NCBI RefSeq assembly: GCF_040054535.1
Contig: NC_090780.1
Span: 18,414,001-18,478,000 of the forward strand
Direction: 5' to 3'
DNA from: Antennarius striatus
Lineage: Eukaryota > Chordata > Actinopteri > Lophiiformes > Antennariidae
DNA: 64,000 bases
Part shown: in pieces, positions 46,101 to 58,650 of the stretch
Layout of the letters: the number at the start of each line of letters is the position of its first letter
Position numbering within the stretch: position 1 is the stretch's first letter
Program-made: the position numbers and the translations under genes
The notes under the pieces: generated by a model
Seen by the model: only the letters and a program-made list of their open reading frames with translations
Told to the model about the DNA's origin: nothing
The model's database searches: none

Positions 46101-49100
46101 AGTTTTGTGGCCGAGACGCATTTGGTCGTGTCAATTTGTAAATGTACATATTCACGTCTCACTGTGTATTTTGTTCTGTAAGCCTGTTTGTTTGGTTGGT
46201 GTGTTGGATTTTTGGGGGGTTTGCATAAACAAGGGTCTACTATACATACTTGCAGATTAGCATTCATTCTATTTTTGGATTTGCAGGCCTTCAGATTGGT
46301 TCAGACTTAGCGGCTCTGTTTTGTAACTAATTCTAGCTAGTTAACAGCATGATAATTCACCGCTGGCCAGAGCGAAAAATCAGTTTGCACAAGTGCATGA
46401 CGTATCCAGAGCAGGTACAGATTTGGTGTCATTGCCCAAAAAAACTGGACGGGTGCATTTAAATAGAGAGCCCTGTGAGTAAGAGGTCGACCTCCCAGTC
46501 TCAGAAGACAGGAACGTATTTTAACTCCTTTTTATTTATCCCTAATATTTTTTCAGCACCTTTGAAACCTTTAACAGCATAATTTAAAAATTTTTACCGC
46601 ATCACTCCTTCATAATTTTATAGGTATATCTTATAAATATGAACTAATTGCGGTACTTCTGTTTTGAGATTCCACAACCTCAGATTTTAAATATGATGAC
46701 ATGTTATTCATTTTCACCTGTTCTATATTTGTGACAGATTCTGCTAACTAAAGGAATATACATTCACCTATGCATGTTTAACAACAATGCACATCTGTTT
46801 TAGCACATTCATAAAAGCCTAGTTTGTGTCAAAGTTAAGTTTTTAATGATGCTCAAAAAAGTGCAGTTCTTATTTTTGTAGTACCGCAGTGGGCTTGTTT
46901 GTGCATCTCCTAACAAGGCAAAATCAAATGTCAAAAAATAGCACTTCTTTAATAGAATTCTTTAAATACGGTAAATATATACTGTTGTCATAGTTGTCAA
47001 ATCTGCAGTCCAACCCGTAATGGGGTGTGTTGAAGTAATGTAGACATTTCAAGTAATGACTGTAATGTCTTTCCTGTAATTCTATTATCTTTAAACTCAT
47101 CGTCACTCATCTCTCTCCTCCACAGATCGACCCAAAGGTGGCGTTCCCTCGCCGGGCGCAGCCTAAGGTATGTGTGCCTTGAAAGGGTTAACAAGCAAGG
47201 AGGCGTAATGATGACGTCATCCATCACCCCTCATCCCTCAGCCCTGGTTGGCTGAGATTAGATTTAGGCAGTGACCTAAGAGGAGCGGCAATCCACTTGT
47301 TTGTCCTGACACCGTGACCCCCATGACCCCACCCATCCCCCCCAACTATCAGCAGCTAATATCTTATGCACAAACACACATTTTTGTGTGTCCACACCTG
47401 ACACACACCCCGAGCCCCGAAATGAAACAGACTGAAAACCGAACGCTCAGAAGGAGCTTTCAGTTCACAAACATGTGAGATCAGATAAACACCAACAAAC
47501 ACAAGCCTCTCTGTCACCAGCATCTTCCCCTCGCCTGATGTGATTAGAGGTAAACGATGCTCTCTTCTTCTTCTGTGTTGCTAGCTGGTGACTCGGACAA
47601 AGAAGATCTTTGTGGGAGGACTGTCAGTCAATACCACCATTGAAGATGTGAAGCATTACTTCGACCAGTTTGGAAAGGTAAACGATGCACAGAACTGGCG
47701 TGTGTCTGTGATAAACTCAGATCCTCTAGCGCGACGCTTCTCAGCCGTCTGCCATACGGGGAATCTCGCCGGATTAATGCCAATATCCACTCAAAACAAG
47801 CCCCCAAACATCTTTTTACTAATGTGTTCAAACCGAGTTTAATTGGATGTTGTTTAGATTCATTATATGTCTGATTAGTTTATGCTGAATGTGAGAAACA
47901 TGGTTGTTGAATCTCATGCTTGTGTCCCGGGTTGGCCCGTTAGCTTCAGGTTCAGACAGTGGCTAAAACTTGTGGGTCATTGAAGTGGTGCGTATATTTG
48001 TGTTTCAGTGGATTCCTGGACAGTATAAATTTAAAATTATTTATTTACTTTATTAGGTCTTTTTGATGAACTTGTGTTGTTGTGTACTATTTACACCCGC
48101 TGTAGTTTTCAACTATAGCATTAGCTTTCTCCTGGTTTGATGCACCTCACATTTTTATTACTATTTCCCAACATTACGTTATTCTTACATTATTTATTTA
48201 ATTATTCATTCATTAGCTAACAATGTCAAAAAGAGTATAACCATTCTTGAACTATTTGAGCCATGTATTCTGTGTCTGTTTCTAAACTTTCGCTGTTAGT
48301 TTGCGCTATTTTAGCTTCAAGCTAATTCAGTCTCATTAGCTGCAGGTTCATTTTAAGTCAATCATTTCATTTTTTGTTCAATGCAATTTACTCTATGCTA
48401 GTTATCAATTTAACAATCATTCACTAATGAACCTTCATAATGTATTTCTAATATTTTTCCATTACTTCCAGCTATCTATGTCACATTGATTTTAGCTTAC
48501 ATGTGCCTTTTTCACCCGTTTAATTTATGCTGAGTCAGCCTCGCTAGCTGTTGCTTAATTTTTACACTTTTTTTTTGTGGTTGTTTTTAACCAGTAGTTC
48601 CTTCTTTAAACATTTGTCAATTTAACAAATTGTTCACTATTTTATTTGTTATTTATTTAGAAGTCAATTTCAGCCATCCATCTATAGCTGAGTTAGCTCA
48701 TCTTTGTTAGCGTGCTAATTAGCTGTCCAACACAAACACGACCCGTACTGTTCAAGTGTTACAGTTGACTCAGTGATTTTAAAATCAAATAAAAAAATTT
48801 TCATCAGTGTTACAAATCACTGGTCCTATTCTTAATTATGTATCCCAGCAGCAGAACTACCCCGGTGGTAACTGGTGGATTCTGTGCCTTTGATTTACTT
48901 TATTAATCTTTGGGTTCTATCTTATTCATCTTTCAGCTTGAGCTTGTTTTTGTTTTGTAGTCGCTTTTTTATTAGAATCAAGCCTCGGGAAAAATGTACT
49001 AAATTTTAGAAGCGTATAAAGGAAATTTTCAGGGGAAAATTAGGATTAGAAGAGAGGAGAAAGGAAGGAAAGATGCTGTGTGGTGGTTTATGGTTTGCTC

Positions 49101-51196
49101 TGTGTACCCAGTAGTAGTTAGTGTGTTATTTTATCACTTTTGTTAAGTGTTTTTGTCTTTTCCCATCTCATCCTAGTGTTTTTGGCTTCTACATTTGTCC
49201 TGCTCAGCTCCTTTGAATGAAATTTGGTGAAAGGCAAACACATGCTGTGGAGACAGATGAGTGGCCGGGGAGAGGGAAGGACAAAAAACACGGCAGCGAA
49301 AGGAGGGGAAGACAAGAGGCAAGATGGTGGGGGACTGTAAGGGAAGAAGAAGCCCCCCATGGAGAGAGAAGGAGGGGAGCTCAGAGGGGTTGAAGGGCTG
49401 AGAAAGGGAGGAATTTTGAGATAGTGAGGAGGAGAAGTGATTGAAGAAGAGAAAACAACAAACTGATGGGCTGTAAATGCATCAGTGTGTTCATCATGCA
49501 TGAAATGTCGGGTTACTTTTTAGCCTGCTACTGTTTTTTGGGGAGGAGGGGGGTTCAGGCTCTTCTCTATTAACTAATCAAATGCAACAGCTGCTCCTGT
49601 AACAGCCCCCCCCCTCCATCTCATCCAAAATCAGTACCTCTGACACCATCTCCCTCCATCCCACATACACACACACCCTGCCCCAGTCGCTCTCTGCTTG
49701 TTGCCGTGGTGACCTGCTTTCCCCCATTGTCCCACTGTAATCCAGTGGGGGTTTTTTTTGTTTCTTTTAAAAAAGTGTAAGAAGTGTAAATTTGCATGAA
49801 TGGAAAGAGGAGAGTTTGTGCAAGCATGAAAGTGTGACAGTACTGTCCCTGTGGAGCCAGGCAAGTTTAGACACATTTTGTTTTTTTGCCAGCTCCAAGA
49901 TTCACAACCGGTGATCCAGTTGTCGGAAACAATAAGCGTGTAGTTGTCTGAAACATGGCTTCAGGAGCCATGACTAATGAGTTGGAAGAAATTAACAGCA
50001 CAAATCTGTGTGCTTCCCGTCCAGCTTTGTTTCCTCTCCATCGGCCTCTGAGTCAACCATATTTCAGGTGCTCGTTCGAATTTAATTCCATTCAAATTCA
50101 ACTTCCTGTAATTTTGCGTCTTTGATTTTCGGCGCTTGTTTACCCATCGCACTAATTGCAAGGTGCACTGTTTGACATCTGTCACGCTTCCTGCCTGTGT
50201 CTCCTAAAATGGCAGCTCTGCGTCGAATCGGTTCTCTCTGTTGATCGCAGACACTCGTATTTAAGACAACACTCCCTCCGCGGGACGGGGGAATATTTGG
50301 ACTGTTTGGACACGTGAGACCAAAGCTGTACGGAGGATAGCGCCAATCCCGCAGTGCATTCCTGCTGTGCGGGAGGTATTTCTTGTTTATTATCTGAGCC
50401 TGTTTACAAGGTGCAGGTTGGGATGGAGGAGGACTTAATGTCCTGTTTATTTTCTTACCGTAGCTTTGCCTCACTAAGGAACACACAAAATACACTATTA
50501 ACCTTTTGCAAGTCTTTGATCTGTTCCATTATTTATTTTTAGGGAGGATTCTACTTCAGAAAGCACACCTACACTAACTTTATCACACCACACAGCTGAC
50601 ATTTCAGATGTTTCAAACCAAACTGAGGAGCTACAGGCGTATTTTAACACGTGGTGTCAGCACTGAACAAAAGTGACCTCCTATAGCTAAACGTTCATCG
50701 GCCAATCAGGCCACAGCAGCCATGTGTATGAGGGAAAAAGAGTCACAAGCCCGAGGTGAAGGTCTTGCAATCTCTCCCCCCGAATCTGGAGAAGAGTCAA
50801 GAACATCCCCCTTATTTTTGACGGAGGCTGAAACATGTGGAGCCGTAAAACGTGTTGCAGTTAATTTGATAATGAACGTTTCAGTGTTTTATAGTCGCGC
50901 AGTCATTTATACTAAATCTGCAGGAAATCCCTAATTTTCATGCTCCTCTCTTTACCTCGTTGCGCTCCTTTCCTGAAAGTACCTCACATGCAGAATGGTG
51001 TTTTTGAAACTCTTCTGATTAGTCAATCACGTGAGAGGAGACTCAGTGGAGGCCAGAGCAGCAAGCAAAGGAGGCGCGAGTGGATAAGGAGAAATATGCA
51101 GTATGGACAGGGCAGACGGGAAAAGTTGGGACTCCACTCACCCATGTGAGCTGGCGATTAGGAGGCTTGACTGAACACTTTGTCTGCTGGCCTGTT

Positions 51197-51242
<46 letters not shown>

Positions 51243-54200
51243 TGGAGAGAGCGAGAGGGAGTGAGAATGAAAGAGGGAGATGTGAAACAGAAGGGGAGAA
51301 AAAATGTGAATGCTACCTTTCATGATCGGGCAAATAGTGTAATGGACTTCTCAGTAAATGCTTGTTCTTCAGACAATAGCTGCGTGCTTCACTAAAAACG
51401 GGATGCTCTGAAAGCTGGCCGTGATCACAGTCGACTCTTGTTTGCCTCCGTCTGAGAATGTCACAATTTCATGAGAGTATGACCTTAACTTTTATTAAGT
51501 CTCTACATGCATGTTGGATATTTGGTGACTGAGCCGCCGCTAAGCCAATCCCAGACCCCCGCAGCTATCCAATCAGATTGTCTTACAGCACCCAGGGAAA
51601 TGAACATCAGAGCTCGTCTTCTTATTGGTTTTGGCGAGGGGCTGTTGTGTGACCACAGCATAAGGTCTCACGCACACACACACACACACACACACACGCG
51701 CGCGCACACGCGACAGAGGCAATTACATGAACCGTATTTACATCTCTGAGCAGCGTATTATCTCTTTCCTGGTTTCAAATTTGGCTTCAGAGCCACACGG
51801 CTCAAAATGCGCCGTAGGCTGGTAACGCTAACCTCTGTTCAGCTGGTCCAGAATAGATGTTACTAATGCTAACAGGAGGGCTAGCTGTGCGTGTAACTCT
51901 ACTCTTATGATAACATGTTGGCTTGCAGCTGTCTACTTACTGTCCTGTTCCCTGGCTCTCTGCTGTGTCATTGAATTCGGACAACCGGAAGGTTGAGAGG
52001 CATGCAGCAGGGAGGGGGGGGGGGGGGTAAGAACTGAATGAAGGACAGAAAGAGGAGAGGTTGCCCTGTCTGTGTTCAAGGATGAGCGCTGAAAGTGTCA
52101 GGGATGTGCTTTTCTCATATTCGTCGTTTTGGGAAGGAAAATCTAAAGGTCTCCGTCTTTATTCACACACATGCAACCTCAATCCGATTGGTTGAGCTGA
52201 TCTGCTTGTCGTCTGATGTAAAGGATAGAAATCAAGTCAATCAGAGGCCTCTGTCACTCATACACTGGTTTGACTTACATTGCTTGTTGGCTAATAAAAA
52301 TAGGTGTGTAGTTGTTCTGCGTGTGTTCCTGGGATGTGGAAAGGCTAAGTCACAGATTTTTTGTGAATCTACAATCTGTCCGAACCACGTCCTCGCCTTC
52401 AGTCCTCTCTCCTCGTGCCATGAGAGTTCCAGCACAAGCTGCTAACTTTCCTGCCAGTGAAGGACTAGCGAGGAAGGGAGGGAGGACAGAGAATGAAAAG
52501 GGGGAGGAGGAGGAGGAGGAATATGAATAGGGCAGTGGAGGGAGTGTAAAGAGGAAAGTGGAGGGAAAAGAGAATAAAAGGAGAGCGTGTTGACAAAGAC
52601 CCCCATTCACTTTGTTCAAAACTCAAATCCAAAATGTTTCACAGATTTTAACCTCCATCAAAACTTATTTTTTCTATTTTTCTGTGTTTATTTCTTTCTG
52701 TTTTCTATATTCTTACTCTCACTCCGTTCCTCCTGTCTCTCTATTCTATTCATTGAAATTAGTTGAGGGGGGGTATACTTTTTTTTTTTTCTAATTGAAA
52801 TTCTTCACAGGGTCTCCATGGGAATAGTAAACTTTGTGGGGAGAGAAAAAAGGCAGCAAGGATGAAAGAAAGAAAAGAAAGAAGGAAGAAGAGAGAGAGA
52901 GAGAGCAGTTTGTGAGAACTAAAGGCAGCAAAGAATGGAGGAGAGTTTCACCTCCTGAATGGGAAGCGTTCACTCCTTTTTCAACTTGATAGAGATGATT
53001 TTATTTTTATACAGTGTCTCCCTCCCTTGTTTCCCCATCACTCTTTTCTTTTTTCTCCCCACTCATTCTTTATTTCTCCTTTCTCCACCTGTCACCCTCC
53101 CTCTCTTCCCTCCACAACCTCCATCTGTTTTACAATCTTACTCCAATGCTAAGGAGGGACAATGGCACCCCTTGCTGTGTGTGTGAGTGTGTGTGTGAGT
53201 GTGTTAATACACCGAAGGTCATCCATTCTTTGCTTTGTTCTCGTAGGTCGATGATGCCATGCTTATGTTTGACAAAACGACCAACAGACACAGAGGTACG
53301 TACGCGTTTGTCCTCCACACAGTGTTCACATGCTTCTCCGTTCGGATGAAAAAAAGTTCCATTTATTTATCCGTAAACACGGTTTTACCTAAGGAGAAAT
53401 GGTGTGGTGGTGTCTACATATGATTGAATCGTAATTAAATTATATTCCTGGGATGTTTAATCCCAGACACTGGAGGTTGTGGGGTCTCCACTACGTGTTT
53501 TTGTCTCAAATCATGGAATATAGCGACGGCAAACAATCAGTGGAGCGAAGTGAAGCAATGAGTCTGTTTGTGTCTCCTCCAGGCTTTGGCTTCGTTACCT
53601 TTGAGAATGAAGACGTGGTGGAAAAAGTGTGCGAGATCCACTTCCATGAGATCAACAACAAAATGGTATGCATGGATGCAGGGACTGTGATAGCTTCAGC
53701 TCTCATCTCAGTATTTACTCTGAATTACTGAACACTGACTTGCCTTAGGTCGAGTGTAAGAAAGCCCAACCCAAAGAGGTGATGACGCCAACAGGCTCAG
53801 CCAGAGGTCGCTCCAGGGTAATGCCCTATGGGATGGACGCCTTCATGCTGGGAATAGGCATGCTGGGTAAGATCCTCAATCATATATTCCTGAAACAAAT
53901 TCAGTGTCTCAAATATAGCAGAAGCACCCATTTATACACACAGAAAATCTGGGGACGCTCCTTAAATGTTTACTTCAAAGCAGTGGATTTAGTTTTTAGG
54001 AGAACCATTTCATATATTTATTCATACAGAGGTAGCTTTCACAAAGGGAACGCTACTGCCATTCTATTTGTTACCATAAATATTTAACGGCTCAGTAACA
54101 CCATGTTTTGTCTATTAGTGAGCTCACCTCAACGCCTGTCACCAGTTTGAGGTTTAAATCATGTTTATTACGGTCTGGGCCAGTTTATTACGCTTTATCA

Positions 54201-56725
54201 CCGTTGTTGCAATGAAAACTAAATTCAGACCATACTGACAACGTATGAGAAACCACAGGATGAACGGTACCAGACCTCAATAGACAATTGGAAAGTCTTT
54301 AAAACGTCCCCATTGAGAAAACAAACTCAGTTACATGTGCGCTTGTGGGTGTTTGGCTCCCTCTACTGGACGCTTGAGATAATGACGGTACTGCAGCGCT
54401 ACGGTTCCTCATTAGGTCTTTTTCATTCATAATTTCTCTGACCTTGTTAGCATTTGCTAAAGGTGTAACACTTGTGTCTTGAGCACCGAATTAATTGCTC
54501 TCCATGCTCGTTCTGCATGTCTTTAAATGTTTTTATCCAGACACTAAACTGATGCTTACTTTCCTCTCCTATCAGGCTACCCAGGCTTCCAGACTACTAC
54601 CTACACCAGCCGCAGTTACTCTGGGATTGCTCCTGGTTACACTTATCAGTTCCCAGGTCAGTCCAAACACATCAAGGTCCAGAATGGTGTCATTGATTTA
54701 AATATAAAGGTCATGAAATGTGTACTAAGTGCAGAGCTATTCTATTATTTACGTACACACACATACACACTGTCTTAATTAAAAAATTATGGCTGCCTGT
54801 AGATTTAAGTTTGTGATTTTTCAATTCTTTTTTCTTAACCGTCCTTTACTAAAGTACGTCCTCCCCCTTTCTTGCCTATTATTTGCCCATTTTCCCCTTA
54901 TATTCATCTGTGTTTATTTTATCTGCTTATATAAACCCCTTTCATTTGGCTGTATTGCTCCTCCTTTTCCTTTGCTTTGACCTTCCTGCCTGTCCTCACA
55001 TTAGGCTTTAAACTTTCTCAGTCCAAGCTAGCGTACTGCTAAATGGCTTAAGGTCTCAGTGAACGTGGCTTTGTACTTTGGCTGGTGGATGGTGACTGTA
55101 CTTTTAAAGTATTCTGTTTTGACCTTCTCTGTTTCTAGAATTCCATTTAGAGAGGACCCCCCTCCTGACATCATCCCACCCCCCTGAGCTCGCAGGTCAG
55201 TGGCTCCTCACCAAGAGAAAAATAAAAGCTATTATGCAGCAGAGAGTCAAATTAAAACCACGGCAAAAGAGCAAAAAGCACATTTCCCGAAATGTCAAAC
55301 TATGCATTTAACTGAATGTAACTATCTTAGGATTTGACAAAAAGACTCAGTAGACTGAGAACAATGAAATGTTTTACCCAAATGTTTTTTCAGCTGCTGT
55401 GAAAAAGTGTCTCAGAAGAAGTGAACTAGAAAAGCAGAAAACATTACCTCTTCTAACAGTCATGGCCCTCAGAGTTACCACAATGTATAAGAAACTGAAA
55501 CTGACACTGTTTTCTGGATCTATTCAGGTGATTCCCTCTTTTAGGACAATGTCCATTAACTCTAATGGAATGGGTTGCTCCCTGCTACATTCTCAACCCA
55601 TTCCTCAGTTTTCATAAAATCCCTGAGTAGTGTTTGTGTTATCTTGCAAATAATTCTTTTAAAACAACTGTTTGAAAGAAAAGCTTCCACTTCCACTGTT
55701 TAGCAGTCAACACTGTGCACTGGAAATATGGCTCATGCGCCTCACCAGACTGATCAGTCCTCATCATGCTAAAATCTCCAAGCAAAGTTCCCTTTGAAGA
55801 ACTATTTACAAAACTGTTGGAATTAAATAAAAATTTGAATGGATCAGAATTCAATGAAATTGAAAATAGGTGAAACTAGCAGCATTTGAATAACTGCAAG
55901 TTGGTGTGTCTTGGCCAGTGTCTAGCTCTTCTTTGAATTAGAACATAGTTTTATTTTTGTGCGTCATTGTTGGATCAAAAATATCGGAGTCTTAAATTTG
56001 TAACTGAGACCTGAAACCTTAATTTTAGAGTCCCTCCTAGCTGCTTTGGAGTTTCTCCTTAGCCTGCACTTCCAGGTGACTCCTGCTGCTCCTTCTTGAC
56101 AGCGCCATCTAGTGGCTCTTTGCAGCACCTGCACAGTTAGAATCATTCTCCTCTTTAACGCGGTGCTCTTTTAAATGAGTATTTGTCACAGAGCTATAAG
56201 TTGTAGCTCATAATCTGTTGAGGCAATATGTGTAACTGTTTTTGTGCTTGTGACCCTCAGCCATTCCTCTCACTGCATATGGACCAATGGCAGCGGCCGC
56301 AGCAGCAGTAGTTCGAGGTGAGTTTGTTTTTGTATTTGTGTGCATCTTTCTAGGAAAGTGAAGGAATACTTTGAAAGTCTGGCTCCCCCCCGCCTCTCTC
56401 TCAGGCTCCACCCCTTCACGCACAGCTGGTTTCCTGGGAACTAGCAGCCCCGGACCAATGGCTGACTTGTACGCTGCAGCAAATCAGGACTCAGGAGTCA
56501 GCAGTTACATTAGCGCCGCCAGCCCTGCTCCCAGCACAGGGTTCGGCCATGGTCTCGGGGTATGTCACACATCTTCACCGACTCACACACACACATAGTT
56601 ATGGGTATATACTGCAGTATATGGATACATGTTATTCACAAAGCTAAAAGAAAGTCTATTTTCTCCTCTCTGTGCTTCTTTAGGGTCCCCTGATTGCTAC
56701 TGCGTTCACTAATGGCTACCACTGA
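37031..56725 (+). CDS. msi1: Musashi-1 RNA-binding protein (349 aa, 14 coding exons)
   Basis: Exons: 37031-37095, 37657-37697, 38454-38535, 38705-38789, 47126-47167, 47585-47677, 53247-53295, 53583-53665, 53749-53866, 54576-54656, 55139-55195, 56261-56317, 56405-56559, 56684-56725 (TGA). All introns are GT-AG and the sum is 1050 bases. RRM1 starts at residue 24 (RNP2 MFIGGL 24-29; RNP1 RGFGFVTY 63-70). RRM2 has IFVGGL at 113-118 and RGFGFVTF at 152-159. The tail has [18 protein letters not shown], an alanine run, and ends [10 protein letters not shown]. Musashi proteins bind UAG-containing sites in 3' UTRs and repress translation of targets such as numb in neural stem cells. MSI1 rather than MSI2 is shown by [25 protein letters not shown], and the ERTPL insert. 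Human MSI1 has 362 residues; the GTGSHPWTMAPPP-type insert is absent here. Confidence 0.97.
38664..38698. repeat. (TTTC)n at the msi1 exon 4 acceptor
   Basis: About eight TTTC units end six bases before the AG of the exon 4 acceptor (exon starts 38705) and form its pyrimidine tract. Confidence 0.92.
39558..39598. repeat. (CA)n microsatellite
   Basis: About 20 CA units with one TA interruption, in msi1 intron 4. Confidence 0.93.
40043..40128. repeat. (GT)n microsatellite
   Basis: About 43 uninterrupted GT units in msi1 intron 4. Confidence 0.97.
41632..41781. mobile_element. Palindromic MITE, copy B, in msi1 intron 4
   Basis: CAGTATTTTCCACACTATAA at the left; AGAAAATACTG at the right; flanked by TA on both sides. 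Same family as 34139-34306 (shared aatccagtgtgccttat and gccattcattgaag). It is 150 bp and noncoding. TA flanks suggest a Tc1/mariner-type mobiliser. Confidence 0.87.
43169..43204. repeat. (CTTT)n microsatellite and T run
   Basis: About seven CTTT units grading into a T run, in msi1 intron 4. Confidence 0.9.
47678..53246. other. msi1: msi1 intron 6 (5.6 kb)
   Basis: Contains an AT-rich stretch dense in TTAGC/GCTAA words (48,110-48,740), purine-rich runs (49,020-49,450), a GA array (51199-51238), a CA/GC array (51670-51712) and a poly-G run (52,008-52,027). No exon or RNA gene recognised. Confidence 0.65.
51199..51238. repeat. (GA)n microsatellite
   Basis: About 20 GA units, msi1 intron 6. 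Confidence 0.95.
54356..54369 (-). promoter_or_regulatory. Possible CTCF-like site
   Basis: The minus strand reads CCAGTAGAGGGAGC, 13 of 14 of the core consensus, with the mismatch at the normally strong C12. Lies in msi1 intron 9. Confidence 0.25.
56102..56115 (-). promoter_or_regulatory. Candidate CTCF site, perfect core
   Basis: The minus strand reads CCACTAGATGGCGC, matching all 14 positions of CCASYAGRKGGCRS. It lies in msi1 intron 11, about 145 bases before exon 12. Confidence 0.5.
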
Positions 56726-58650
56726 GAAGTCTCAGGTCACTCATGATGGGAGGGATTCTCCTTTGCTGATAAGCCAATCAGAAAGCTGGTTGCCCACTGA
56801 TGGCACAACTTGATTGGCCGGGCCACAGGCTCAAACAGGCTCCCCTGGCTCCCTGTGGCTCCACCGACCGACTGAATATCTTTTTAAATCCTGAACTCTG
56901 TTTTATTGTACTAACTCACTTCAACATAAGGTTCCTGTCTCTTCTCATGTAGTCTAATAACTAGGTCCCTGCCTCCGTTATCCATTTTTTCCCCCTGAAG
57001 CTGAAAAAAGGAAACTACACACAAAAAAAAAAATCTCCAAGGAAACATTTGTCATCTTTGATGAAGACAAGGACTTCTTTTGATTTTCTTTTTTTTAAAA
57101 AAAACCATTACTTTAAAGTGATATATGGTTTCATCATGACATCCTTCAAAGCTGTTGCCGATGTGAACAGGGACAGACGAAGCTGCGTGAGATGGGTCTT
57201 TGTCTGAAAACCGTTTTTAACAAAGGAAGAACAAATCAAGCAGTCCTTTTTTAACTTGAGCATCGCAAAAAAACAAAAACAAAAAAAAAAACCATGATAA
57301 AAAACTAAAATGTATATTTTGGTAGTCTTTAAAAACAAAGTCTTTGTAATATTGTTATTAATATTGACATAATGCTAATCTGTAAGGTATTTTATTCTGT
57401 AATTGGTTTTAAAGCAATGTTTTTATGTCTTCCTGTATGATATTGTACATAAGGGGTGAAGGGTTGGTGGGTTGGGGTGGGGAGGGGAGGGGTTACTGAA
57501 CCGGCTGGCATGCCATAGGTTGGTTTGGAAAAGATTGACAGCATCTACATGTCATGTTAGGTCATCTCACTACTTTTACCAGTAAGCATGTGGCGTACGT
57601 GAAGGACAGCTCCTTGGCTGTCGTCTGCAGCTCTTGAGAAAATGACTTCCAGGAGTTTGTGTGGGATCATTGTTCAAAACAGAAGTCCTGTAATCACTTC
57701 GTTTGCTTTACTTCTCAAATCCGAGCATTTTAACACCAGAATAAGCCAGATATCTGGAATCCTTAGCGAAAACGACTTTGATTTCGCTTGATGGTGACAG
57801 TTACAACTCCCAGCAGGAGAAGTCCGGGGGTGCACGGGTTTGGGGGAAAGGTGGGGGGGGGGGGGTTGACTTGAATTCTTTTTGAAAATATTATATATAT
57901 TTTTTGCGCGATTCACTTCTCAATGTTTTTGTTTCTGTTTTTTTTAAAAAAAGAAAAGAAAATCCGTTTATGCGGTGTTCTCCGCCTAGATAACAAAATG
58001 AAGGACATTCACTGAAAAGCAATTGCAGAAAACATCACAATCAGGTTCTTTCCTCTTATCACTATTGATCTGAGTGTGTGTGAATGAGTGTGCTCATACA
58101 TCAAGGTGTAATATGGAACTACTTTTGGCGATGAAGGAGTGTTTCTTTTGCCATCTTTTGGTACTGAAAAAAAAAAAAAAGCCCTGTTCTATTTTGGCTC
58201 ATCTGCTCCTCTCCCCCCGCCTCCCTCTCATTTCATATTTAGTTTTTTTGAACGAACTTGTGCTCTTCTGGAAGTGACATATTGTTTATATACAGTCGCT
58301 GCTTGTGTAGTGGTGAACAGAGGGGTTTGGGCAGCGAATCAGAAATGGAACAGGGTTTCGCTCCCAGTCGGATCTGATCCGGGACCTCAGATCAGAAGAC
58401 GCTGGCTGACAGGAAAAGTAAAAAAAAAAAAAAAAAAAAAAGGAACAAATTCAGAGTTTGCAAAAACAAGAAGCCTGTTTGTTCAGCCTTCTTCTGCAGC
58501 CTGTTTGATGTTCAGCACAGCAGAAATCTTCCTGATCCAGCCAGCAGTTCCTGCGTCAGACCGCCTGGGACACGACATAAAACTACTGCTGGACACCAAC
58601 ACTGTAACTTTTTAACCTACAATAAAGCAATAAGTTATTTTTTACCTTAC
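56726..58650 (+). other. msi1: msi1 3' UTR
   Basis: Follows the TGA. AATAAA occurs at 58621-58626, about 1.9 kb after the stop, and again at 58954-58959. Human MSI1 also has a long 3' UTR. The region has A- and G-runs, a Pumilio-type element (TGTACATA, 57444-57451) and GTAGT/TTAG words that resemble Musashi sites. The A run at 58,420-58,441 is genomic. Confidence 0.65.
57444..57451 (+). promoter_or_regulatory. Pumilio response element in the msi1 3' UTR
   Basis: TGTACATA matches UGUANAUA exactly. Pumilio proteins bind this in 3' UTRs and promote decay or repression. It occurs about 720 bases after the stop. Confidence 0.45.

Larger units (their letters stand above)
38790..47125. other. msi1: msi1 intron 4 (8.3 kb)
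   Basis: The longest intron. It holds GT/CA arrays (39,377-39,408; 39558-39598; 40043-40128), poly-C/G runs, a CTTT array (43169-43204) and the second palindromic MITE (41632-41781). A CpG-bearing stretch at 44,690-44,960 and a complex AT-rich stretch at 45,840-46,480 with an octamer-like TTTGCATA (45860-45867) stand out. No extra exon recognised. Confidence 0.7.

Noticed and set aside
58139-58615. Open frame of 158 codons after msi1
   Set aside because: It lies in the msi1 3' UTR and includes lysine runs translated from A tracts. No family resemblance.
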